Source: Galerina marginata (lineage: Eukaryota > Basidiomycota > Agaricomycetes > Agaricales > Galerinaceae). From it: a stretch of DNA of 64,000 nucleotides. The stretch spans positions 2,046,001-2,110,000 of the forward strand of contig JAECYW010000010.1 in the NCBI GenBank assembly GCA_023014335.1, read 5' to 3'. The notes beneath the pieces are model-generated. The model was not told where the DNA came from. It ran no database searches and was given only the letters and a program-made list of their open reading frames with translations. The position numbers and the translations under genes are program-made. This document shows positions 21,310 to 31,987 of this stretch, piece by piece; position 1 is the stretch's first letter, and every line of letters starts with the position of its first letter.

Positions 21310-22495
21310 TCTAAAACGGGCACGAGGCAGAAGTCAAAAATCCTAAAACGACCAGGGGACTTACTTTCCTCCTTCATTTTCCGCAGTCACAGGAAACCCG
21401 GCATGGCAAGATGGAGGGACGGACGACTGACGATTGAGGTGAGAATTCGCAACGACCGTGAGCGCTGAGCGCTGAGCACTGGGAAACGTGTAGAAATTAT
21501 CAGGAAATACGGAACTCGTGCCCGAAGTCAAAATCATTGACAATACCATAAAATCCATGAACTACCTGGGTCCAACTTTCCTTTCTGCGTCGTACGTACT
21601 TATCTCTCTTTCCCCGTTTTTCCTCGCATTGTACGGGCTGTTTCGTTTCTTCTCGCCGCGCCTGGACAGGGTTCTGCTTAACTTCCTCTGGCCTTCGGTC
21701 CGAGTCGGATCATGTTCTCAACAATCGCGTCGTGTGTTGCGCCGTCGACCTTGACGTTTCCTTCCTACTTGCTCGAGTCCGACGCGTTGGTGTCGAGGCT
21801 TACTAGATGGGCGTAACACGCGTAAGCACCCGTGATGTTTATTCGTCTTTATGAACGATTAATTCCGAATTTTCTTGATGGTCGCAGGGGTTAGACAACG
21901 AGCTTTTTTTCCAGTCCGTACAGGGCTCGATTCTTTCCTTGCTCTTGGATCATATCTTCCCAGCTCGTATACGGGTCTTCTGTGCCGTCTTCCTTTTTTC
22001 GCCCTTTCACGAGTGCAACCTACTCAGATCATGTTCTCGTGATTGATTCACAGGGCTTGAGCCTTCCTTCTACTCTACTCAACTTGCCACGCCTTTCTTT
22101 CTTGCACAATATTCGCGAGTAACCACACCCACTGGCGCATTCTCTACCTCGTAGTCCTTGGCACCAGTTTCTGCTCGGCGTCATCTTCGTCTACTAAAGC
22201 ACCGCTCCCAGGAACTGCTATTCGGGCCCGTAGCGGTGTCGATGCTTCTTTTACTGCCAAGTTTATTTCGTCGAAACGCGTTGTACAGGCACGCAGTCAT
22301 TGATCAGCGGCGGCGGCGCTTATGCTTCTAGCCGTTCCTCGGATTTCATCTCCAGGTCGTCAGGTACATTTGTTAGGATTGCGCACGCCGCTAACCGTCA
22401 TCATGAAAAGCAATGAAGAACGGACTTGCCTGATTAGGCTAGCGCGCCTCACGACGCCGACGTACGTCTTCCAGGACGCTGCAATCGATATGCAG
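21310..22495 (+). repeat. repeat R, copy 2 (inverted partner of 5140-6480)
   Basis: Same block order as R copy 1 read on its minus strand. The APLPGTAIRARSG...SH-stop frame (stop at 22301-22303) and the NEERTCLIRLARLTTP frame (ATG at 22403) remain open, while the surrounding frames have shifted. It lies immediately upstream of repeat X and P450 B, so R-X-P450 is contiguous here. Confidence 0.75.
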
Positions 22496-22639
22496 GTAAG
22501 TGATGATTGATCACCTTAGGAAAACCAATCTTAATTACATGTTTTTTTTTACCAAATCAGAGGGGTAGAAGCAAGGACTGGGTAAAAATTTCAACTTCAT
22601 CGTTGTAAGCGAGCGGGAAAAGCACTTCCGCGTATGGCA

Positions 22640-23152
22640 CCGTGAAACCAGTTAAATGGTAAGCCTGTACATCGCCTGGCGCTTCTCATCTTCTTCTTAA
22701 TTGAAGGTATAATGGCCATGGACTCGAGTCCCATTTCGCTTAGTCATTGTGCGATGCATACTCACTATTCTATTACTTGTTGAAGGGAAATTTTAATATG
22801 TGTTTTGCGGTGGCTTATAGACTCATATATTAATCTGCAGCATTCGTAGCATTCTCCGCTTCTCTGCGCAATGTTCCAACCTGGTTCACCAGACCTTTCT
22901 GAACAGTGTTTCCCCTAGAGGAATTTCAGGAAAAATCCGCTACTGTTGGAGCGGCTTACCGACTGGACTTTGCAGCTGACCCCGTACGGCATGGGTTAGT
23001 GGTTGTACATTGCGAATTGATCCTCGGCGGTATGTCATTTGACCACAATACAACTTGCGTGTCAATATGTCATCTGTAGAACAGAACCTTAAACTGAGCA
23101 AGTTAAGAAGCCCCGACACTATCTCTTGCATCCGTCGCCCCATGCTTCGAAA
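22640..23152 (+). repeat. repeat X copy 2 and the P450 B upstream region
   Basis: 22640-22790 matches repeat X (CCATGGACTCGAGTC, TTCTATTACTTGTT). 22810-23152 matches the DNA 5' of P450 A. The early stop in the X frame argues that X is not coding here. Confidence 0.65.
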
Positions 23153-25379
23153 ATGATACCTGAACTGAACCGACTGGATTTATTTGTGGTGCTTGGAGCT
23201 CTTGCAACTGCGCTATGGCTGTATGTAAGAAACAGTCGGCGTTCCACATTACCATATCCCCCAGGTCCCATGAAGCTTCCCATCCTTGGGAACTTGTTGG
23301 ATATTCCCACAAGCCTCGAGTGGCAGACGTATGTTCGCTGGGGTAAAGAGTATAGTGGGTTTCATCGACTTCTAATGAGTGTATTTTATTGATGTGCATT
23401 TTTTTTTGGCGTTGTGTAGATTCGGATATTATCCACTTGAAGGCGGCTGGAAAGGACATCATTGTGCTCAACTCTTTAGGTGCAGCCGTTGAGCTTCTCG
23501 AGAAGAGGTCTTCCATTTATTCCAGCAGGTGCGTAATTAATTGTGCTAGAACTCCACTCCCTTATTGATCTATTTATCAATAAAGGCCGCATTTTACCAT
23601 GGCAAACGAGCTGTAAGTTGAATGAACTTACGAGAGGAAGAGAACTGTTGTTGATTTATTATTCCAGCATGGGCTGGGATTGGTTCATGGTTATGATGCC
23701 ATACGGAGAATTATGGAAAGAGAGAAGGCGAGCATTTACCAGATATTTTCAAAATAGCAGTAACATTGCTGTATATCGTGGGCTACACGTCGAATATGTC
23801 CGCAAGCTGCTTGTCCGCCTCCTCGACACTCCAGAGGACTTCATTGAAATTATGAAACAGTAAGCTTCTGTGTCACGTCTGCCCACGATGAACGACCTAT
23901 TGATTTTTGGGCGGTCTGAAAGCAATATCGGTGAAATGGCTTTGACCTTGGGGTACGGGATACCTATCCGTCCGAAGAACGATCCTTTCCTCGAAATTGT
24001 CGAGCCGGCTGTTGCTTCAGTAACGGGGGCAGTTCTACCAGGAGCGTTTTTGGTGGACGTAATTCCAATCTTAAAGTATCTTCCCGAATTTGTTCCAGGT
24101 GCCGGTTTCCAAAAGAAGGCGAGGGAGTGGCGAAAGCTGCAGGAAGACACGCGTGAAGTTCTCCATAAAGAGACCGTTCAGCTTATGGTACGAGTTCCTC
24201 CGAAGCTTGGGCCCTAGACAAGTATTATGTTAATCGGGATGGCAATTATAGGCCTCAGGCACATTCAAACCATCCTTTACATCGACGTCCCTACAAAATT
24301 TGGATGAAAGCGCCGATATTCGCCATCAGGAACGAGTTATCCAAGACGCGGCAGCCCTTGTCTTTGCAGGTGAAAACGCATCATTACGCAGCTTACTTCC
24401 TACCTCTCTCTGACGGCATATCCCCAAAAGGTGCTGCTGATGGGACACTCGCAGCGATTCTCACATTCTTCGTGGCAATGCTTTACTTTCCTGAAGTGCA
24501 AAAGAGAGCACAAGAGGAGCTTGACCGCGTTCTCGAGGGCAGATTACCTGAATTCAGCGACGAAGGGGAATTGCCCTACATATCGGCCATTGCGAGGGAA
24601 GTTTTAAGGTACGTTATGTTTTCTAGACATTTGTTTTGAAGTCGTCTGCTAATTGAAATTATAATATGGCATTATTAGATGGAAACCGGTGACCCCGAGC
24701 TGTAGGTCGTCAGAAATAAGTGCGAAGTTGGGAAATGCCCCATACTAATTATTTACTTCAGCCGTGCCTCATTGTACGACTGAGGATGATATTTACCGAG
24801 GATACTATATCCCGAAAGGGTCCATCATTATTCCCAATGCATGGCAAGTAGCTGGTCAAAACGATATGTTAAACATTTCACTGAGAAAGTCTGACTACCT
24901 CATATGTAGGGCAATGCTTCACAACGAAGATGAATATCCCGACCCATCTACCTTCAAACCCGAACGCTTCTTGAAAAACGGAAAGATCAACCCAGCGGTG
25001 TGCAACCCCGCGGTGATGGCTTTCGGCTTTGGTCGAAGGCAAGCGGCTCTTATTCAAAAAGGTCTAACATTTAATTGACCATTTGATACCTCAGGAGATG
25101 CCCAGGAAGTCACGTTGCAATTTCTTTCCTTTGGATCACAGTCGCTTCTATACTTTCAACATTTGAAATCTCCAAGGCTTTGGATGACCAGGGGCGACCC
25201 ATTGAACCCTCCCTGGTGTATCACACTACATTGACAAGGTCAGTGACGACAAACTTTCAGAGACATATTCGAGATACTAAGTACTACCATGCAGCCGCCC
25301 TCTGCCCTTCAAGTGTATCCTCAAAGCGCGGTCCAGGGCCGCTGAACAACTTGTTCGAATGACCGAAGAACCTTGCTAA
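23153..25379 (+). CDS. cytochrome P450 B (paralogue of P450 A)
   Basis: Twelve exons: 23153-23354, 23420-23528, 23586-23612, 23668-23859, 23923-24187, 24252-24369, 24431-24608, 24679-24701, 24762-24843, 24910-25038, 25095-25238 and 25295-25379. They sum to 1,554 nt, or 517 residues, with no stop. The N-terminal anchor is LFVVLGALATALWLYV, and the hinge PYPPGPMKLPILGN follows. The substrate-side block is PYGELWKERRRAFTRYF, the I-helix FAGAADGTLAA, the K-helix EVLR, and the haem loop FGFGRRRCPGSH. Two introns use GC donors: GCAAGT at 24844, where P450 A has GTAAGC, and GCAAGC at 25039, which splits the haem loop as in P450 A. It is probably an ER monooxygenase. Its substrate is unknown. An upstream in-frame TTG at 23126 was rejected as the start. 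Confidence 0.93.
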
Positions 25380-26790
25380 TTTCAAAATTCAGTGTCGTGA
25401 AGTAGAGCAAAGTCGTCATGAGGTGACGACATGGGGAACAGTGATTCATGATAATCCAATTTAGGACAATGTATATATAGTATGTACTTTTATTTGAATT
25501 TTCGAATGCATTTATGGATTTCGACTAGAACTCAGTTCTATTCTGATCCGACGAAGTAGACGTAACGAAATTATCAATATAAATTTCTTTGCCCTGTGTA
25601 CGGCATCGTGAGGGCGGCCTTAAAAGCGACGCGGCGATAAGTATTGGTGCCCACAGTCCGGGATGACACACGAGAGGAGCTTGAACGTTCAGCCATTGGA
25701 TCATGCCGGTTAATCTAGTACTACTACTACTAATATGGATGTATGTTGGTGTCCATGCTCCAACTGCTTTCAAAACTCTTGCTCTTCCACGTATGGACGA
25801 CGGGACAGACTCGGACAGGACAGACTCAATTCGGCAATTGTGGTGGTCTCCTGTCACCGGATTTAGGGTTGATCTTGAGCGCTGAGCGGTGTCTCCAAAA
25901 AAGATCCGCGGGTGATTAAAACCAAGGGTCAGTAGAATATTTTAAGCGCCCAGATCAATTCTAAGGTACTGCCCATCATCTATATCCGTGAACATGTGTT
26001 ACTTGCTTTCAATAAAGCTGTGTTACCTGCAAGTGGAGTTCATTTCACGGAAAGAGTTATTTGTTTGGGCATTCTTGACTTTCGAAACCTGACATGCTAG
26101 CTGACAGTGAACTACTGACTTCCAGTAATGGATCTTCTGGTCGACAATGCCATATCAGAGTGGAGTGGTCCAAAAAATTTCAAATGGTGATATGCTATGA
26201 TATGTCGGAGGGGCATTAAATTAGTCCCGTCAATGAAAGATGCGCCATCCGCAGCTTCTTAGATGGGAATGACGAGGCCTGTCACTATTCAGCGCTTTGC
26301 CATCGTGCAATCATGGTGTCAATGGCCGACAAGCCCTAGGTCAGATAATTTGGAACTGGGATTGGCACTTTTTTCAACTCTTTTAGCAACGAGTCATAGT
26401 CATTGAAGAACTTTGATTATCCATTGGTTAGAGGACAAAGCTCGAAGACTTATTTCTTGTCTTGACCCCGCTGCAGACCACTACTGGATAGACGCCTTTC
26501 ACCGCCTCCCTTCCAGGACGTGACATAGGTGCCAGGTCCAAACACGCATGTTACCGCTTTTTTCTCGACTCTCGATGAGTTGGCTGTGATGCTTTGACAC
26601 ACTTAAAAATACTCCTCCATTTTCTATGTCGATCAGCCATTCATCGGGAATAAAATTGCTATCGCTCCAAAATAACTTGTCACACAGCCAAATTACCAGC
26701 TAAATATAAAACTGTGTATAAAGACAGGGACTGTACAAATCAGAAAGTCTAGTCACCGTGATCCTGCAATCCCTAACAGCTCCAGCACTC
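25380..26790. other. intergenic, no gene seen
   Basis: No supported gene. AT-rich TATATATAG lies at about 25473, downstream of P450 B. A TATAAAA-like element lies near 26705, about 85 bases upstream of the 7TM gene start, and could serve as its promoter. Confidence 0.4.
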
Positions 26791-27969
26791 ATGGGCAACC
26801 AACAGCCGCTTGATCAAAGTGTCGCTGCGGATTTTGTATTCATCATGATATATGGCATTTATTTTTCCACCCTTCTGCAGTGCCTACGGTGGCTTCTGTT
26901 TACCGATGAAGGATGGACACTACGTAGGAAGAAAGATATTAAATGGCCCATGCTCGCGGCCACCCTCCTCCTATTCTCGTTTTCGTTCACGAACTTGATT
27001 TTGCAACTAAGAGGCACGCTTGTAGCCCTCCGGACCAGCGAGCGTGAAAACAAGATTATAGGAGTGGATATTCCGAAACCGGCATGGGTTTCTCTTGTCC
27101 TGGTGTGTTCCTTTCTTTTATCCACATAAACTTCGGCCAATTCACGGCACATAATTTGTAGTGCACCAATGCGAATTTATCGATTCTCATAGGCGACTTA
27201 GTGATGGTATACATTTATAGTTCTACTCTAGAGGGAGAAGTGGCTGATTTTTCTCTAGATACATCGCTGCTGGGTAATTTATAATAAGTCGCGACGCGTT
27301 GTTGTGCTCCCTATCCTCCTCTGGCTTGGCGGCGTAGCGTTGACGGCACTTCAAGCCTACTGGCAAATAGTTAAAGGACAACACATCCTCAATGCCTGGC
27401 AGCCTATCAACAGCACTGTCGGTCCAGGAACTATACTTGCTCCATTCTGGGGCACCACAATCCTGCTGAACGCCTACACGTCGGGTAGGTTATTTTTATA
27501 AGCGCCGTTCACTTTACACGCTGATTTCCCTTTAAGGTTTTATAATATACCGCATCTGGAGTGCTTCAAAGAGTGCCTCAAAATACGGAGCCTCGACGCC
27601 TCAAGTTCGATTCGTTATGCAAGTCCTCATTGAATCCGGGGTATTGTACCTTGCTACCACGACTGCGCACTTCATTGTTTGGTGGACGCCTAATAGCTTT
27701 GCGATTTTACTCGTTTCGTCATCCGTCAGTCTTCATGTTTGGCCTAAATATTCTGCTTTTTTTTCTCATAATTTCCTGCGTAGAACCTTCAAATTATCGG
27801 AATCGCTTTTAATCTCATATTCATGCGCACTAGTCGACGCCGGGCAGACGATTCAGAGGTTGCAAATATGGATATTTCGGTGCTCCAATTTGCCAGTCAT
27901 AAAGTTGATCCTGAGGCTCAGACTACCGAATTATCCTTCAATGTCGCCGCGGTCGACCGGCAGGTGTAG
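26791..27969 (+). CDS. seven-transmembrane protein of an Agaricomycete-expanded family
   Basis: Five exons (26791-27102, 27162-27206, 27259-27484, 27537-27724, 27784-27969) encode 318 residues with about seven hydrophobic segments. These include FVFIMIYGIYFSTLLQCL, WPMLAATLLLFSFSFTNLIL, an IHRCWVIYNKS loop, VVVLPILLWLGGVALTAL and LYLATTTAHFIVWW, followed by a hydrophilic tail with RTSRRRADD. The layout is that of the large mushroom 7TM families often left as hypothetical or DUF653x proteins, which are thought to be receptor-like. No ligand or partner can be read from the sequence. ATG 26791 was preferred to an upstream in-frame GTG. It ends about 190 bp from the convergent arsenic gene. Confidence 0.85.
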
Positions 27970-28161
27970 CTCGTTTGATTTGCAGGTTTGAAGATTGTTG
28001 AGTCCACCTGGCTCTTTCTTACTTTACATATTTTCTGTTACTATGGTTGCCAAAGAATAGATTTCAGATTAAAGTCAATACCAAAGGGATACCGACAATC
28101 TGGAAGTGTGGGTAAGTTATTTGCTCGTGAAGTACATCCAAATAGTGTTAGGCGGACGGGA

Positions 28162-29878
28162 TCAGTCGCGATCGATAAGCTGTTCTTGTCCGGCGAATGT
28201 GGAAAGCCAATTCTTTATACCTCCCTTAAGAACAAAGGCAGCAGACGAATGATCGTCGTGCCTGTCGAGGTAGTCTTGGTACCTGACAATAAAAACCAAA
28301 TAATCAGCGCCGCGATGACGAAGGAAAGGTGAAGCGTACCATCCGGCACACCTGGGTCCACGCCCGTTTGAGCTCTGACAGTAGAAAATAACCGAGCTTG
28401 TATTCTTGAACTGTTCGTAAAAAGCCGGAAGATCGTCATAGAACGTCTGCGCGAACCAATTGTGGCTTCCGCGTACATGGCCGCCCTGCGATCGATCGAT
28501 TGATATTTAGTAGGAGTTATTGTAGTCAATGGATCGAGAGCATACCGCGTGGTCGTTTCTACGAACGTCAATGACAGCGAAGCTGGACTGCGAAGGCGGG
28601 TTAAGTATGAGCTGAGCTACTTCTTCTGCTGTAATTGAAGGGGGAGAAGATTTGACCGCCGGATATGCATCCCACCAACGCAGGAGACATGTCGCCGGTG
28701 GAGGTTCAACAGGTGTTCCATCTTTCAGCGCGTAGATTTGGTAGGAAGCTGTGAGGACAACGAGTCAGATGACGGAGACAAAAGACAGATAAAAGACCTA
28801 CCAACCCAGTCATTCACGTCGTAATCCGGCTTTGTGGGGAGAGCGCTTGACGGAGCAGGTGCACAACATCCCGGAGTTGCGGTAGCTGGGTCGTTTTCGG
28901 GACTTTGATAATAGATGTTAAGGTCGCTTTTCGTATCTACGAAGAGGATTTCTACGTGTGCCCACTTTAAAAATAGTTGGAAGAGAGGAGAGGTAGTACT
29001 GACGTGTTAACCCGCTGTCTCGTAAAAGTTGCTGATATTCGTCGACTTGTATGGCGCCTGAGATGCATCCAACGTAAGCTGCTGCATCATTCTTGATATT
29101 ATCTGGGAGAGACTTCTTCGCAACGATCTAGAATAATGAAATTTTAGAACAACTTTCAAGTTAGGAATCTGAAAGATCACACGTCATCGAGCACAATTCT
29201 GCCACCTGGCTTTAATATCCTGTGGACCTCCTTCAACAAATTGGCTTTACCCTCGACGGGCAGCAAGTTGACAACGCAGTTTGAAAGGACGCAATCAACT
29301 GAATTCGATTCAATTGGTAAAGGCTCGGTCAACGGGGCATTAACGAAAGCGACATGGGGTGGCTTGAGGCCCTTCTTGGCCGCATTCTTGCGAGAAAGCT
29401 CTATCATATCCTGCAAGAGCACGAAACTCATGAACGATGACGCTTGGCTGAGTGCTACAGTCATACCTGTGACATATCTAGCCCGATTGCTTTACCAGTC
29501 ATCCCTACCTTAGCGGCAGCTAAGAAGACGTCAACACCGCCGCCAGAGCCTAGATCAACGACGGTTTCACCCTATCAGCAATGAATCGTTAGTGTCAACA
29601 TGGGCCATGGAAGTTATTCGTACGTGCCTCTTTAATCCTGGCCATCGCCACGGGGTTTCCACAACTGAGCCCCATATAAGCTCCTTCTGGGATTGAGTTC
29701 AACTGCTCTGCAGTATACCCAAATGCTTCAGCAACATTCTTCGCGTCTATTCGAAAAATCCGTCGAAGGCTGATAGCAAGGATGGGAATAGATACATACA
29801 TGCTGGCGTTACGCCTTCCCGGGCTTTGGCACTATACGCAGCGTCGACAACGCCAACAATGTCATGAGACGAGGCCAT
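28162..29878 (-). CDS. arsenite methyltransferase fused to an Acr2/Cdc25-type arsenate reductase domain
   Basis: Nine exons in continuous phase encode about 427 residues. The N-terminal half is an ArsM/AS3MT SAM methyltransferase. It has [20 protein letters not shown], then [14 protein letters not shown] (SAM motif I), [32 protein letters not shown], and [14 protein letters not shown]. Cysteines occur at the usual places, and a GCCAPAP pair follows. The C-terminal third (from about 28790) is a rhodanese/Cdc25 fold. It has [20 protein letters not shown] and then the catalytic loop [12 protein letters not shown], a CX5R motif with the RGPR seen in Acr2 reductases. Known chemistry suggests As(V) reduction to As(III) and SAM-dependent methylation in one chain, but that coupling is inference. 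The intron after RIKE has a GC donor (29627) with no usable GT alternative. The gene is divergent from the DUF6699 gene and convergent with the 7TM gene. Confidence 0.88.
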
Positions 29879-30355
29879 ATTAAAGGTGTGTTGGATGCTC
29901 ATTTCCAGTTTGAGATTGAGGTGAGTACGGCGACAAAAGAAATATCCATTTCTGTGAAGAAGGTCGAAGTCAAATTGAAAATCATCATCAAAATCGGAGA
30001 CTGTTCAACGTCACCTGATTATTTTGGTCCGGACCGGGTTGATCACCGGCAATCTTGCCGATTTTGTTGGGAACTGGAACAAGACTTGGAACAAGACACG
30101 AACAACGTCGACACAGAAGATAGCATCAGGAAAAGATGCCATTTCCGGGACAATAACTCTTTTTGCAACGAAGAAGCGAACCATAGGTGGTTTATTATTG
30201 TCGGACTTGGCCTACATCGCCTCAGAATTACCCCACAGCAACGGTCGTGTTGTTCGCTCATTACAAACCGCGCCCACAAATTCAAGACGAATGGGTATTT
30301 AACACCTCAGTTGAGTGATAACGGAACCTTAGTAACGATTTACGACACTGATTAT

Positions 30356-31527
30356 ATGACCCCGCCAACTCGCCGACCCTACCTGTCAGAGCCGCCTCAC
30401 CAAAGAGTGCTGAATCACGAATACGCTCCGCAGCTACAACCTAAATCAATACTGAAGAAGAGATCACGCCCGTTGCGAGAAAAAAGACTTGACGGACCAT
30501 ACGACCGTGGAGGTAAAATTATATCTGCATTCTATAGTTACACAACTTGATTTGGGCATTATCAGCACCAAAATTGACAGAGCAAAGGCTCAGGCCTCCG
30601 GGACAGGATCTCGAAGAACTGAAAAGCTTCCTGTCGCATGGAAGGCCAAGAACTCTTCTGGCTAGCGAATTCGGGATGGCACGACCAGGACGACCTCAGA
30701 AATGCACCGGGAACCAGGCTCGATCTAAGGCGCAACCACCAATGACGCCGTGGACGCATCCCTCTTCCTTGCCCCCGTCCACTCCTAGAAATGAGAATAC
30801 AGTCCCCAGTCGTTCTACACCGAACGCATCACCACGAAATGCAAACAGGTCTCGAGGAAAAAACAGTTGGAGAGTGAGATTCGCTGACATCTTTCGATCT
30901 CCAAGGTCGCCAGAGCCATTGAGAGTCACACCCATAAACTCACCAGAGAAAGGATCGTGTAACCTGACGGATAAAAAGCCGAACCGAAGTCAAGAAACCC
31001 TTTGGGAAAGCACGCCGGAAAATATCGTAATCCTGGATGTTCTGAAGAGCGGAAAACTGAGATGGGACGTACGTATGCAGCCAGCCTCTGCAGTTGCTTG
31101 CCCTGCGTACCCTCCTTCGCCGTATTACTACCCTGACCCAGATATGCCGGCGCTAGCTCCAAATGTTAAGGTCGCGGTATTAGACCTCGACGGCGGACCT
31201 TCGTCGTCATGGCTAGGACATCTGACTGAAATATGGGGCCCTATCGTCGTGTGCTCGCCGTCTGGACCTATAACCCTAAGGAGCATCCTTGATGCCATCT
31301 ACACTTACTGTATGATCCCACTCTCGGATCCCGAAATGTCCAGGCTGGTACCCACAGAAGCGGCGATGCACTGCCTGGACATTGCCAGGGCTAGCAGGTA
31401 TTATCTTTTGAGTGGGCACGATGTGATTACGCGGCGAGTTGATCTATTGACTCTGTTCCGTTTTCATAAACTTAGACTGCAAGTCGTCGTTGGATCGGCC
31501 TGCCTCTTACGTTTAAGTCTGTATTAA
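30356..31527 (+). CDS. DUF6699-domain protein with a basic, Pro-rich N-terminal region
   Basis: Two exons (30356-30512, 30566-31527) encode 372 residues. The N-terminal 180 residues are disordered and rich in Pro, Arg and Ser (KSILKKRSRPLREKR, VPSRSTPNASPRN). The C-terminal domain resembles fungal DUF6699. It starts at LRWDVRMQPASA, passes through VAVLDLDGG and GPITLRSILDAIYTY, and ends with the family-like RRVDLLTLFRFHKLRLQ. The function is unknown. The start ATG was taken just before the basic segment. The same frame is open further upstream into the divergent promoter, so an upstream exon cannot be excluded. It shares about 480 bp of upstream DNA with the arsenic gene. Confidence 0.75.
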
Positions 31528-31987
31528 TGTGCTCTTTTGTGCAGTGCGTCGTTTGATGGATCATAGAGTTGTCTTATTCCGAAGTTGTTCGTTCGGTTGT
31601 CCCAGATTAATATTGTTTCTCTCAGTTGTAAGTACTTAAATATTCGAATAAAAATCGGAATTGCAAAACATGACTAGGCTTGGAGTCTAAGATGTAAAAC
31701 AAATGTGAAAGCGTATGCCAGTATTTGTGAGTGTGCATATTTTATTTCGATCGTTCAAATACGTTCCCGGGGGATGTCGACGAGGGAGACCTGAAACGCG
31801 CCTTTATATACTGCTAAGGGGGAAAGGATCGGTGAGGTTCTCGCCACAGATACGTGTTAACAGGTTAAAGAATTGATCATCGAGCGGTTCACAGTGCATG
31901 TCGATTGAAACGCATCCCACGGTGTTTAGGGTAAACTAATTTCGACGCCGTCGTAAATGCGGAAAGTAAAGAGCACGGTTATAAATG

